Assembly: GCF_007997005.1 (NCBI RefSeq)
Contig: NZ_VOSL01000054.1
Span: forward strand, 248,001 to 312,000
DNA length: 64,000 bases
Origin: Lujinxingia vulgaris
GTDB taxonomy: Bacteria; Myxococcota_A; Bradymonadia; Bradymonadales; Bradymonadaceae
Direction of reading: 5' to 3'
Positions 23,634 through 32,826 of the stretch are shown in pieces. Made by a program: the position numbers and the translations under genes. Positions within the stretch are counted from its first letter, which is position 1. Each line of letters opens with the position of its first letter. Below the pieces are notes generated by a model. It did no database searches and was not told the DNA's origin. It saw only the letters and a program-made list of their open reading frames with translations.

Positions 23634-24817
23634 CTCGCAAAGTCTATGTCGTCGGCGTCGGTATGACCAACTTTGAGAAGCCCGGCCGTCGCGAGTGGGA
23701 TTACCCCGATATGGTCCGTGAGGCCGGCACCCAGGCCCTGGAAGACGCCGGGGTGGACTACAAGGCCATCGAGCAGGTCTTCTGCGGATACGTCTACGGC
23801 GACTCCACCAGCGGGCAGCGCGCCGCTTACGAGTTGGGGCTGACCGGGGTGCCGATCTACAACGTCAACAACAACTGCTCCACGGGCTCGACCGCCCTCT
23901 TCATGGCGCGCCAGCTCATCGCCGGAGGCATCCTCGACTGCGCCCTGGCGCTGGGTTTCGAGAAGATGCAGCGCGGCTCGCTCAAGACCGACGGGCAGGA
24001 CGACCGGGCCAACCCGCTCGGCCGCCATTTTGAGACGATGGCTGCCCAGCGCGGCTTTGCCAAAGCGCCGCCTGCCCCGCAGATCTTCGGCAACGCCGGT
24101 CTGGAGCATATGGAGCGCTACGGCACGACCGTGGAGCATTTTGCGAAGATCGCGCATAAGAACCACCTCCACTCCACCAAAAACCCTCGCTCCCAGTTTC
24201 AGGACGAGTACAGCCTGGAGGCCATTCTAGAGTCGCGCCCGGTGCACCACCCGCTGACCATGCTGCAGTGCTGCCCGACCTCCGATGGGGCCGCCGCCGC
24301 GGTGCTGATGAGCGAGGAGAAGGTGCGCGAGCTGGGCCTTGAAGATCAGGCCATCGAGATCGCCGCGATGAGCATGACCACCGACACCCCGGCCTCCTTC
24401 GGTAAGAGCGCCATCGATCTGGTCGGCTTCCAGATGAGCAAACTCGCCGCCGCGCAGGTCTTTGAGGCGAGTGGCCTGAGCATCGAGGATGTCGACGTGA
24501 TCGAGCTTCACGACTGCTTCTCGACCAACGAGCTCATCACCTACGAGGCGCTGGGGCTCTGCGAGGAAGGTCAGGCCGGCGGCCTCATTGACGCCGGCGA
24601 TGTGACGTATGGCGGCAAGTGGGTGGTCAACCCCTCGGGCGGGCTGATCTCCAAGGGGCATCCCCTGGGCGCCACCGGGCTTGCGCAGTGCGCCGAGCTC
24701 ACCTGGCAGCTACGCGGTCAGGCCGATCAGCGCCAGGTCGAGGGTGCCGAAATCGCGCTTCAGCATAACCTTGGTCTGGGTGGTGCGGCCGTCGTCACGC
24801 TCTACCGCCGCAACTAA
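23630..24817 (+). CDS. Thiolase-like acetyl-CoA acetyltransferase (SCP-x/lipid-transfer type)
   Basis: 395 residues of the thiolase superfamily. The nucleophilic Cys sits in [14 protein letters not shown], His in [12 protein letters not shown], and a second His in [13 protein letters not shown]. The [11 protein letters not shown] start and length are characteristic of the SCP2-thiolase/lipid-transfer group, which cleaves branched or sterol-like 3-oxoacyl-CoA, rather than FadA. The typical C-terminal Cys of classical thiolases (the CxG motif) is replaced by [12 protein letters not shown], as in that group. The gene overlaps the upstream acyltransferase by four bases, suggesting a shared lipid-metabolic job. 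Confidence 0.88.
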   Translation: MTRKVYVVGVGMTNFEKPGRREWDYPDMVREAGTQALEDAGVDYKAIEQVFCGYVYGDSTSGQRAAYELGLTGVPIYNVNNNCSTGSTALFMARQLIAGGILDCALALGFEKMQRGSLKTDGQDDRANPLGRHFETMAAQRGFAKAPPAPQIFGNAGLEHMERYGTTVEHFAKIAHKNHLHSTKNPRSQFQDEYSLEAILESRPVHHPLTMLQCCPTSDGAAAAVLMSEEKVRELGLEDQAIEIAAMSMTTDTPASFGKSAIDLVGFQMSKLAAAQVFEASGLSIEDVDVIELHDCFSTNELITYEALGLCEEGQAGGLIDAGDVTYGGKWVVNPSGGLISKGHPLGATGLAQCAELTWQLRGQADQRQVEGAEIALQHNLGLGGAAVVTLYRRN

Positions 24818-25030
24818 GACCGCTCACCCAATCACGCATTCACAAGCAAAATCAACACCTTGCAAAGCAGGGAACCTCCCCACACCCTGCCCCCTCTCCC
24901 ACCCGGGGAGGCCCGCGAGCCAGGCACGACCGTCGCGAGTCTCCCCGGGAAATAGACCCCGGCGTGGGGTGTTTCCCTCCCTTCGGAGCGCGAGGCTCCC
25001 TTCATCGACCCCTTACGGAAAGCGGCATCC

Positions 25031-25879
25031 ATGAGCACCCCATCACACCCCATCACTGACGATCAGGGCCTGCGCGCGATGAGCGAAGATGGCTCATTCC
25101 GCGTCATCGCCATCAACGCGACCACCACCGCCCGCGGCATCCTTGAGGCTCAGCGCGCCGGCTCCGAGATCTCGCCAAGGCTGGCCGAGCTGGCTACGGC
25201 CACCGTGCTCTTACGCCTGGCGATGAGCCCGGACTACCGGCTGCAGACGGTACTCAAACACCCCGAGCGCGGCTCGCTCGTCGCCGACAGCCACCCCGAC
25301 GGGGTGACCCGCGCGCTGATTCAGCAGCAGCGCGACGACACCATCCCGCTGGGCGCGGCCACGCTGCTGAGCGTCCACCGCGACACCTACACCGGCAAAC
25401 TTCACCAGGGCATCGTCGAGACGCTCGAAGGCTACGGGCTCGGCGAGTCGATCGCCGGGTACTTAAAGCAGAGCGAGCAGATCAACTCGGTGGTCGGGCT
25501 GCGCACCCTCTTTGACGATCAGGGGCAGCTGACCTACGCCGGTGGGTTCCTTGTGCAGCTCTTGCCCGACGCTCACGTCGACACCCTGGCGGTGGTCACC
25601 GAGCGTCTGGAGCAGACCGGCACGCAGAAGGTCTTTGAGGTCGGCAGCTTCGAGAATGAGACCATCCTCAGCGCGATCTTCGAGGAGGTGCCCTACCGTA
25701 TCCTGGGCGAAGATCGTTTTGGCTTTGGCTGCAACTGCAGCGAAGAGCGCATCCTGGGCGCGCTGGCAACGCTGAGCCCGGCGGAGCGCGCCGAGCTGGC
25801 AGCCAGCGACGAGCCGATTGAGATCGGCTGCGACTACTGCAACGTCACCTACAGCATCGATCCGGCCACTTTGGGGTGA
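25031..25879 (+). CDS. hslO: Hsp33 redox-regulated chaperone
   Basis: 282 residues, the normal length. The C-terminal zinc centre has C-x-C in FGFGCNCSEERI (about residue 235) and C-x2-C in CDYCNVTY (about 268-271), the four cysteines that hold zinc in reducing conditions and form disulfides on oxidative stress, activating the holdase. Upstream blocks GSLVADSHPDGVTRAL, HQGIVETLEGYGLGE and GGFLVQLLPDA fit the family. The ribosome site before ATG 25031 is weak (GGAAAG about eight bases upstream). No clear partner gene is adjacent. Confidence 0.93.
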   Translation: MSTPSHPITDDQGLRAMSEDGSFRVIAINATTTARGILEAQRAGSEISPRLAELATATVLLRLAMSPDYRLQTVLKHPERGSLVADSHPDGVTRALIQQQRDDTIPLGAATLLSVHRDTYTGKLHQGIVETLEGYGLGESIAGYLKQSEQINSVVGLRTLFDDQGQLTYAGGFLVQLLPDAHVDTLAVVTERLEQTGTQKVFEVGSFENETILSAIFEEVPYRILGEDRFGFGCNCSEERILGALATLSPAERAELAASDEPIEIGCDYCNVTYSIDPATLG

Positions 25880-25892
25880 CCTGGGCACATCG

Positions 25893-27134
25893 TTACGCCC
25901 GATCGCGCCGCCGACGTCGGTAGGCGCGATCGGGGGTGCCGGCGAGGAGCTCGACCTGGGTGATCTCGGCCGGCGCGCCGATGCGCATGGGCGGTCCCCA
26001 GTAGCAGGTGCCGCGGCTGACGTAGATCCAGGTCTTGTCTTCGCGCGCCAGGCCGACGGCGTAGGGGTGAAACCAGCCGATGATGAGGTTCCACGGCCAC
26101 ATCTGCCCGCCGTGGGTGTGCCCGGAGAGCTGCAGATCATACCCCGCCGCCGCGGCCTGATGAATGCTCTTGGGCTGGTGGGCGAGCAACACGCTGACGT
26201 CGTGCTCCGGCGCCCCGTCGCGGGCGGCCTGCGGATCGGAGGCGGATTCGGGGTCATGGCGCGAGGCCGAGAAGTCGGTGCAGCCGGCCATCAGCACCCG
26301 GCCGCCCTGATGCTCGACCAGGGCGTGGGCGTTGTTCAGCACCACGATCCCCTGCTCTTCGAGCGCTTTGCACCAGCCGGGCGCGTCCCAGTAATACTCG
26401 TGGTTGCCCGTGCAGTAGAAGACGCCGTGGGGCGCGCGAAGATCGAAGATCGGCTCCACATCGTGCCAGATGCGCTCGACCATCCCCTCGATAAGATCGC
26501 CGGTGATGACGATGGCGTCGGGCTTAAGCTCGTGCACCCGGTCGACGATCGCCTGCACATGCCCGCGCCGCACCGTGGGCCCGACGTGCACATCGGAGAT
26601 CTGCACGATGCGAAAGCCCTCCAGCGAGGCAGGAAGCTCCTCAAAAGGCACGCCCACCTCAACGACATCGGGCACGCGCAACGCCTCGTACATCCCCCAC
26701 TTGGATGCCACCGCCGCCCCGCCGACGACCGCGGCGTTGAGGCTGCTGCTCATAAAGAGGCGACGCGAGGGGTCGGCCAGCTCCCCGGGCGCGCCCCCAC
26801 CGGAGGCATCACCGCGCGCGCTGAGCGCGCTGACCCGACGCGTGACCCACTCGGCCAGGTCTTTGAAGATCATCAGGATGAGCACCAGCGAGAAAAACCC
26901 CATCGCCACATAGCTCGTCCAGTGGGCGACCGTGTAGAGGGGCTCCACCCGCGGCATGGAGCGCACGGACATCGTGGCGGTGACGAGCACGATATGCCCG
27001 ACCACAGCCCAGCTCACCACCTTGCGCCAGCGGCTGTCCGGATGCAGCGGCGCTCGCAGCCTTCGCCAGAGGTAGTAGTGGGCACCAAACCAGAGGCTCG
27101 TAAAAAAGAGCCCGAACACGATCATCGTCACCAT
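25893..27134 (-). CDS. Membrane-bound calcineurin-like metallophosphoesterase
   Basis: 413 residues. The first 150 hold four hydrophobic helices (IVFGLFFTSLWFGAHYYL onward). The remaining 260 form a calcineurin-like phosphoesterase with all five signature blocks: ISDVHVG, GDLIEG, TGNHEYYWD, LLAHQP and SGHTHGGQMWPW, which supply the Asp, His and Asn ligands of the dimetal site. This YaeI/YkuE-like plan is often attributed to cleavage of lipid phosphoesters or undecaprenyl-type substrates at the membrane; the substrate here is unknown. The active domain should be on the same side as the helices' C-terminal end, which I did not determine. Confidence 0.88.
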   Translation of the reverse strand: MVTMIVFGLFFTSLWFGAHYYLWRRLRAPLHPDSRWRKVVSWAVVGHIVLVTATMSVRSMPRVEPLYTVAHWTSYVAMGFFSLVLILMIFKDLAEWVTRRVSALSARGDASGGGAPGELADPSRRLFMSSSLNAAVVGGAAVASKWGMYEALRVPDVVEVGVPFEELPASLEGFRIVQISDVHVGPTVRRGHVQAIVDRVHELKPDAIVITGDLIEGMVERIWHDVEPIFDLRAPHGVFYCTGNHEYYWDAPGWCKALEEQGIVVLNNAHALVEHQGGRVLMAGCTDFSASRHDPESASDPQAARDGAPEHDVSVLLAHQPKSIHQAAAAGYDLQLSGHTHGGQMWPWNLIIGWFHPYAVGLAREDKTWIYVSRGTCYWGPPMRIGAPAEITQVELLAGTPDRAYRRRRRDRA

Positions 27135-27173
27135 CGCTACGCCTCGGAGACACGTCTTCGTAAAAGGGGCGTC

Positions 27174-27195
27174 GCGCCGGCCTTAAGGCCGGCGC
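27174..27195. terminator. Perfect palindrome after the 6-phosphofructokinase gene
   Basis: GCGCCGGCC (27174-27182), loop TTAA, GGCCGGCGC (27187-27195). It lies between the phosphofructokinase stop (27238) and the next lower-strand start (27134). On the lower strand the palindrome is followed by CGACGCCCCTTTT, so it may end the pfk transcript. Confidence 0.5.
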
Positions 27196-27237
27196 GGCGC
27201 ATCGGAAACTTTAGCCCCCGGTGGCCGCTCGGCCAGC

Positions 27238-28347
27238 TCAGATCACCCGATTCTCGGGCATCCGGCTCAAGTCGACCTCGAAGTCGGCGCGCCCAAAGGA
27301 GGTCCCCACCGCCGCAGCCGCGTGCACCAGCAGCGAGTCCACCGGCACCAGACGGGTCTGATCGGCGACCTCTGCGATCTCCACGCTGGTCATCTGCCCC
27401 TTCTGCAGGGCGACCATCCGCCCCCAGCGCCCGCCGGCGACCAGCGCCGCGGCATGCGCTCCAAAGGCCGTAGAGAGCACCCGGTCAAAGGCCGTCGGCG
27501 TACCCCCGCGCTGGATATGCCCCAGCGTCGTGGTGCGAATCTCACTGTCGACCAGCGGCTTGAGCTGCTCGGCCAGAAGGTTGCCGATGCCGCCCAGGCG
27601 CAGAGGATCGGGGCTGTCGTCGATGCGCTCGCGCACCACCTGTTTGCCGTCGAGCAGCGTCGCGCCTTCGGCGACCACGATCATGGTGAAGCGCTGGCGT
27701 TTTTTGCGCTGCTGACACACCCGGGCGATCTCTTCGACATCAAAGGGCAGCTCCGGGATCAAGATCACATCGGCGCCGCCGGCGAGCCCGCTGTGCAGGG
27801 CGAGCCAGCCGGCGTAGCGCCCCATCGTCTCAAGGATCATCACCCGGCTGTGGCTCTCACCGGTGGTCTGCAGGCGGTCGACGGCCTCGGTGGCCACCGC
27901 CACCGCCGTATCAAACCCGAAGGTGCGGTCGGTGTGCATCAGGTCATTGTCGATGGTCTTGGGCACGCCCACACATTTGACGCCCTTCTCGCTTAAGCGA
28001 TGGGCGATGCTCATGGTGCCGTCGCCGCCGATGACCACCACCCCGTCGAGCTTGAGCCGGTGGTAGTTCTCCACGAGCTGATCGCTCACATCGGCCCCGT
28101 CGGCCAGGTAGTGGTTAAAGGGGTTGGCCTTGTTATGCGTGCCCAGGATCGTGCCCCCGCGCGCCAGGATGCCCTTGAGCGCTTTCAGATCGAGCTCGCG
28201 GCTGCGCCCCTCGATCATCCCCAGAAACCCCTCTTCAAACCCGATCACCGTGGCGTCGCACTTGAGCAAGAGGCTCTTGGTCACCGCTCGAATCACCGCG
28301 TTTAGGCCGGGGCAGTCGCCGCCACCGGTCAGCACTCCAATGCGCAT
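27238..28347 (-). CDS. pfkA: 6-phosphofructokinase (group III-like, ATP type predicted)
   Basis: 369 residues. The N-terminal loop is LTGGGDCPGLNAVIR, the nucleotide site GGDGT (107-111) and the catalytic block PKTIDND (129-135), with METMGR-like LETMGRYAGW and LGHIQRGGTPTAFDR. The Gly in GGDGT is what ATP-dependent enzymes have; the Lys in PKTIDND is found in pyrophosphate enzymes and in the mixed group III. On this pattern I predict ATP use, but the donor is not certain. Function: phosphorylation of fructose-6-phosphate in glycolysis. The start has AAGGAG five bases upstream. No other glycolytic gene is in the window. Confidence 0.9.
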   Translation of the reverse strand: MRIGVLTGGGDCPGLNAVIRAVTKSLLLKCDATVIGFEEGFLGMIEGRSRELDLKALKGILARGGTILGTHNKANPFNHYLADGADVSDQLVENYHRLKLDGVVVIGGDGTMSIAHRLSEKGVKCVGVPKTIDNDLMHTDRTFGFDTAVAVATEAVDRLQTTGESHSRVMILETMGRYAGWLALHSGLAGGADVILIPELPFDVEEIARVCQQRKKRQRFTMIVVAEGATLLDGKQVVRERIDDSPDPLRLGGIGNLLAEQLKPLVDSEIRTTTLGHIQRGGTPTAFDRVLSTAFGAHAAALVAGGRWGRMVALQKGQMTSVEIAEVADQTRLVPVDSLLVHAAAAVGTSFGRADFEVDLSRMPENRVI

Positions 28348-28555
28348 CGTGTCTCCTTGTCCGTCGTAGAAAATGGGGAGGGGGCCATGCCCGCTCGTTC
28401 AGCTTCAAGATGCGTGCGAGACGCCTTTTCATCAAGCGCACAGGGCCACTTCTCCCGCTCTTCGGGGTGCCTATTCTCCCGATTCACCAACGTCCCAACG
28501 TTGTCTGCGCATTTCGCGACGGCCTCACCCCACCCGCACCTCCCAGGAGACCTGT

Positions 28556-29212
28556 ATGGACGACATGCCCTCGGGCAGTCGACGCAACCCTCGTCAGCTC
28601 AAGGCCAACGCCCCGATCACCATCCGCGAGATGGAGCTCGAAGACCTCGCTGCGGTCTTTGCCCTTGGCGAGCGCGTCTTCACCGCCGATCGCTGGCCCA
28701 ACCTCTACCGCACCTGGGATGAGTTTGAGCTGATTCAGATCTTTGGCACCGACACCGAGACCTGCCTGGTGGCCGAATGCAACGATCAGGTCGTGGGCTT
28801 TGCACTGGGAACCCTCATTGAGAAGCGGCGCAGCGCGTGGACCTACGGCTACCTGCTCTGGCTGGGTGTGGAGCCCGGGCTCTCGCGCAGTGGCGTAGGA
28901 AAACGCCTGGTCAACCGCCTCACCGAGCTCTTCATCGCGCAGGGGGCGCGCATCATGCTCGCCGACACCGAGTCGGACAACCTGCCGGCGGTGAACTTCT
29001 TTCGTCGCCAGGGTTTCAGCAATGAGACCGAGCACGTCTACCTGGCCAAAAACCTCACGCAGCACCCCGAATACGTACGTCGGCGCCGCTCGCTGGCGCA
29101 CTCCCCCTCCGATCCCACGCCCCCCGACGCCGCGCCGGCGCATCTGCCTCCAGGCGGCGTCAACACCGGCGAAGATCCCACCGCAGGCCGACCTCATGAG
29201 CATGATGACTGA
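28556..29212 (+). CDS. GNAT family N-acetyltransferase
   Basis: About 218 residues from ATG 28556 (AGGAGA five bases upstream). The upstream in-frame region is not gene-like. It shows the GNAT order: an N-terminal TIREMELEDLAAVFAL, the acceptor area with AECNDQVVGFALG, the acetyl-CoA loop WLGVEPGLSRSGVGKRLV (motif A, with R/GxGxG/A), then FFRRQGFSNETEHVYLAK. A Pro/Asp-rich tail of about 40 residues follows. Substrate unknown; it may modify a protein N-terminus, an amino acid or an antibiotic. It overlaps the start of the downstream peptidase gene by 17 bases. Confidence 0.85.
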   Translation: MDDMPSGSRRNPRQLKANAPITIREMELEDLAAVFALGERVFTADRWPNLYRTWDEFELIQIFGTDTETCLVAECNDQVVGFALGTLIEKRRSAWTYGYLLWLGVEPGLSRSGVGKRLVNRLTELFIAQGARIMLADTESDNLPAVNFFRRQGFSNETEHVYLAKNLTQHPEYVRRRRSLAHSPSDPTPPDAAPAHLPPGGVNTGEDPTAGRPHEHDD

Positions 29213-30362
29213 GCTCGACGAGCTCCTCGCCCACCTCAACCAGGATCGCTGCGAGCGCCTGCTCATCGACCTGGTCGACATCTACAGCCCCTCGTATGCC
29301 GAGAGCGCGGTGGTGGCGCGGGTCTGTGAGGCGCTGCAAAAAGCCGCCGTCCCCTACCGACTTCAACCGGTGGTCGCCTCGCCAGGGGCACCGGGACGCG
29401 CGAACATCCTGGTGGAGCTTGGGCCTCAGCCCCCGGCGTTGATGCTGGTTGGTCACCTCGACACCGTGCCCTACTTCAGCGATGAGCACGACGCGCCGGG
29501 AAGCGCCCTCGACGGCGGCATCCTTCACGGGCTGGGAAGCGCCGACATGAAGTCGGGGTGCACGGCGATGGTCGAGGCGACCATCGCCCTGGTGGACGCC
29601 GGCGCGCGCCTTCGGCGCGGCTTCTTGCTGGCGCTGGTCGTCGGCGAGGAAGAGTACGGCGATGGCGCCGCAAAACTCCTGGAGAGCTCCCACGCCCCGC
29701 TGGCGATCATTGGCGAGCCCACCGGGCTGCGCCCCTCGCTGGAGCATTATGGCTATATGGAGCTGCGCCTGATCGCCGAGGGACGTCGCGCCCACGCCGC
29801 CCGCCCCGACGTGGGCGCCAGCGCCATCCACGCCATGCTCAGCACCATCCTGGCGATCATCGAGCAGGTCAGCGACGCCTCGCCAGCCACACGCGTGAGC
29901 ATCAACCCCCGCGAGGTGCACGGAGGTGATTCACTCTTCGTGATCGCCGATCGCTGCGAGGCCGCGCTCGATGTGCACCTGGCCGCCGGCGTCGATCCCG
30001 CCGCGCTCCGAGAGACCCTGGCTCGCACCCTGGAGACGTCCAACGCCGATCACCCTCTCTGCAACGTGAGCTCCGAGGAGCTCTTCTTCGCGCCGGCCTA
30101 CCGCCTCGACCCCGACGACCCGCGCATGCAGACCTCCCGCCGCGCCTTTCTGGCCTTGCAGCAACCCTTCACGCCGCGGCCCTTCCCCTCGCACTCTGAC
30201 GGCAACCGCTTCTTTGAGGCCGGCATCGCCCCGGTCATTCTCGGTCCGGGCGATCTGGGCGTAGCCCACACCCGTGATGAGCACGTGCACCTGAGCGAAG
30301 TTCACCGCGCTGCCGAACTCTACCTCAGCCTGATCGTCCACCACTGCATGCTCGACGCGTGA
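29196..30362 (+). CDS. M20 family metallopeptidase (ArgE/DapE type)
   Basis: About 388 residues. Metal ligands and catalytic groups are all present: His/Asp in LVGHLDTVPYF, Asp in GLGSADMKSGC, the Glu-Glu pair in VVGEEEYGDG, Glu in IIGEPTG and a C-terminal His in GVAHTRDEHVH. A dimerisation domain is inserted between about residues 180 and 290. It should hydrolyse an amide bond of an N-acylated amino acid or peptide. It overlaps the GNAT gene, so the two are probably co-translated; an acetyltransferase next to a deacylase is suggestive but unproved. Three ATGs (29196, 29202, 29205) are possible; the first is taken. Confidence 0.85.
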   Translation: MSMMTELDELLAHLNQDRCERLLIDLVDIYSPSYAESAVVARVCEALQKAAVPYRLQPVVASPGAPGRANILVELGPQPPALMLVGHLDTVPYFSDEHDAPGSALDGGILHGLGSADMKSGCTAMVEATIALVDAGARLRRGFLLALVVGEEEYGDGAAKLLESSHAPLAIIGEPTGLRPSLEHYGYMELRLIAEGRRAHAARPDVGASAIHAMLSTILAIIEQVSDASPATRVSINPREVHGGDSLFVIADRCEAALDVHLAAGVDPAALRETLARTLETSNADHPLCNVSSEELFFAPAYRLDPDDPRMQTSRRAFLALQQPFTPRPFPSHSDGNRFFEAGIAPVILGPGDLGVAHTRDEHVHLSEVHRAAELYLSLIVHHCMLDA

Positions 30363-30474
30363 TCGGGCGCGTCGTCCTGGCGCAACACCCACCGAAGATG
30401 CACCGCCTCTAGTGCTTCAGAGCGCCCCCGCGAGCGCGTCTGCGACCACCCGCAACCGCTGCTACACGGCAACA

Positions 30475-31290
30475 TCAGAGCAGCCCCGCCAACCTCCCGT
30501 GATTCCGATCGCAGAGGGCGGCGAGCTCCCAGATCAGTCGCACGACCTGGGCGGGGTCGGCGACCCGCGCGCTCGCTTCGCTCGCGCGATCTTCCGGGGC
30601 GACAAGCACCGTGCTCGCCAGACCGCGCAGCGCTGAAAACGCATCTTCGTCGGTAACGTCATCGCCCACGTAGATCGCATGCACGCCGGAGGCGGCGCCC
30701 GCCTCAGCGCGGCGAAGCACTAGCCTGGCCGCGCTGCCCTTATCCCAACGCAACGCCGGGATCGCCTCCACCACGCATTTCCCGGTCTTCAGGCGCACAC
30801 CGGGGTGTGCACGCGCGACCTCGGCGGCGCGCTCCGCCAGCGCGTGCCATCCCTGCTCAACCAGGCGGTAGTGCAAAGCCACGCCAAAAGGCTTGTGCTC
30901 CACCACCACGCCGGGCTCCTCATCGGCCAACCTTCGCCAGGCCTCCTCGATGGTGGCGATGGTCTCACGGGCCCTATCGGCCCCCTCGACCAGCTCGCGC
31001 GCCCCGCCATCCCACCAGAGCTCCAGGCCGTGGCTTCCCACAATGCCGACGTTGCTCATGCCCAGCCTTTCGTGAACATCGGCGGCACCGCGCCCGCTGA
31101 CGACCACCACCTGCGCGCCGGCCTCAATGAGCGCGTCGATCGCCCGGGTGGCACCGGGCGCAGGGCTGGCGAGCTCCGGTCGGGCGGCGATGGGCGCAAG
31201 CGTCCCGTCATAGTCCAACATCACCAGCATGCGCTGCCCTCTCGCCAGCGCATGCGCGGCGGCCTGCACCACATCATCAAGCGTCTTCAT
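30475..31290 (-). CDS. otsB: Trehalose-6-phosphate phosphatase
   Basis: 271 residues of the HAD superfamily. The nucleophile block is MLDYDGTLAPI (residues 24-34), then VVVVSGRG, KTGKCVVEAIP, WDKGSAARLVL and GDDVTDEDAF, the order and spacing of OtsB (trehalose-6-phosphate to trehalose plus phosphate). The start is taken at ATG 31290 with a strong AAGGAGGGGAG immediately upstream; a longer in-frame start at 31413 would overlap the next gene. No otsA-like trehalose-phosphate synthase is in the window, so the substrate must be made elsewhere. Confidence 0.85.
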   Translation of the reverse strand: MKTLDDVVQAAAHALARGQRMLVMLDYDGTLAPIAARPELASPAPGATRAIDALIEAGAQVVVVSGRGAADVHERLGMSNVGIVGSHGLELWWDGGARELVEGADRARETIATIEEAWRRLADEEPGVVVEHKPFGVALHYRLVEQGWHALAERAAEVARAHPGVRLKTGKCVVEAIPALRWDKGSAARLVLRRAEAGAASGVHAIYVGDDVTDEDAFSALRGLASTVLVAPEDRASEASARVADPAQVVRLIWELAALCDRNHGRLAGLL

Positions 31291-31333
31291 CTCCCCTCCT
31301 TCAGTCAGCGCCGAGGATGCCCCCCGGGCCACC

Positions 31334-32698
31334 TCATTCCGCTCGCACCTCATCGACACGCTTGCTCTGCCAGAAGTCCAACGCGCCGGCGCGCTCTTTG
31401 GGCGGGTCGACAATCAGGCGAGCGCTGCGGCGCATGCCGATGTAAGCAAAGATCCAGCCCATCAGCACGTACGCGCGGTTTCGAAAACCAATTAAGAAGA
31501 GCAGGTGCACAAAGAGCCAGGCCAGCCAGGCGACAAGCCCACCGAACTTCCAGCTCCCCACCTCCGCGATGGCTTTAGCCCGGCCAATCGTCGCCATCTT
31601 GCCCCGGTCCCAATACGAGAAGGGCTCCAACGCTCGCCCCTCCACGGCGCGCTGGATGTTGTCGGCCACGTGTTTGCCCTGCTGGACGGCCACCGGTGCA
31701 AGACCCGGCAACACCTCGCCATCCTCACTCTCAAAGCGAGCGAGGTCGCCGATCACAAAGACCCGCTCGTCGTCGGGCATACGCAGGTCGGGGTTGACCG
31801 TCACGCGCCCCATCCGGTCGAGCTCCACATCGAGCGTCTGCGCCAGGGGGCTCCCCTTGACGCCGGCGGCCCACACCACAGTGCGCGCCGCAATGCGCTC
31901 GCCATTGACGGTGACACCCTCCTCATCAATTGCCTCCACCATCGCGTTGAGGCGCACCTCCACGCCCATCTTCTCAAGGTCGCGACGCGCCCGGTCGGAG
32001 AGCTCCTCATCATACCCCGAGAGCACACGCGGGCCGGCATCCAGCAGAATCACCCGGGCGCGCGTGGGGTTGATGCGACGAAAGTCTTTGACCATCACCT
32101 GGTAGGCAATCTCGCGGATGGCCCCGGCCATCTCCACGCCAGTCGCGCCGGCCCCCACCACCACAAAGGTCAGAAGACCTCGCCCCTCGGAGCCCTCCCC
32201 CTCACGCTCGGCCTGCTCAAAGACCTCCAGAATGTGGCGACGACACGTCAACGCATCGCGTAGCGTCTTCAGTCCGGGCGCCTGGGCTTCCCACTGCGGG
32301 TTGCCAAAGTAGTTGGTCTGCATGCCCGCGGCGACCACCAGATAGTCGTAGCGCACCTCCCCGCCCTCATAGCGCACGAGCTGCGCCTGACGGTCGATCG
32401 AGGTGACCTCCCCGAGCATCACCTGCACGTTTTGCTGGCGCCGGACCACCTCGCGAATCGGCGAGGCGATGTCGTCGGCGGAGAGCCCGGCGGTGGCCAC
32501 CTGATAGAGCAGGGGTTGAAAGAGGTGGTGGTTATGACGGTCGATCAAGAACACATCCACCGGGGCGCGCTTGAGCGACCTGGCCGCGTTGAGCCCGCCA
32601 AACCCTCCCCCGACGATCACCACGCAGGGCCTGCTTTTGCCCGCATCGGCAGGAGTTATCGGAACCTCTCCGCGTTCTGAAGTTGTCTCTTGTGGCAT
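31334..32698 (-). CDS. ndh: Type II NADH dehydrogenase (NDH-2)
   Basis: About 454 residues from ATG 32698 (GGAG five bases upstream; GTG 32719 is an alternative). Two dinucleotide sites: FAD loop VVIVGGGFGGLNAAR and NADH loop FVVVGAGATGVEMAG, with the terminal VFVIGDLARFE. Near the C-terminus is a hydrophobic stretch (VAWLAWLFVHLLFLIGF) that anchors the enzyme to the membrane. It feeds electrons from NADH to quinone without pumping protons. It is upstream of otsB on the same strand with a 43-bp gap; co-transcription is possible. Divergent from the DUF938 gene. Confidence 0.88.
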   Translation of the reverse strand: MPQETTSERGEVPITPADAGKSRPCVVIVGGGFGGLNAARSLKRAPVDVFLIDRHNHHLFQPLLYQVATAGLSADDIASPIREVVRRQQNVQVMLGEVTSIDRQAQLVRYEGGEVRYDYLVVAAGMQTNYFGNPQWEAQAPGLKTLRDALTCRRHILEVFEQAEREGEGSEGRGLLTFVVVGAGATGVEMAGAIREIAYQVMVKDFRRINPTRARVILLDAGPRVLSGYDEELSDRARRDLEKMGVEVRLNAMVEAIDEEGVTVNGERIAARTVVWAAGVKGSPLAQTLDVELDRMGRVTVNPDLRMPDDERVFVIGDLARFESEDGEVLPGLAPVAVQQGKHVADNIQRAVEGRALEPFSYWDRGKMATIGRAKAIAEVGSWKFGGLVAWLAWLFVHLLFLIGFRNRAYVLMGWIFAYIGMRRSARLIVDPPKERAGALDFWQSKRVDEVRAE

Positions 32699-32826
32699 CA
32701 TCACTCCGTATGCTTTCACTTAGAGCCCGGAAGAAGACGCCTCGGTTCGAGGCCTCATCACCTCTCCGGGATGCCCACAAGGGTAATCCCCCCGCCCCCC
32801 AAAGAAAGATCTCGACGGAGCCCACC

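Noticed and set aside
28373-28555. Longer N-terminus for the GNAT protein
   Set aside because: The extra 61 codons look non-coding, while AGGAGA lies five bases before ATG 28556.
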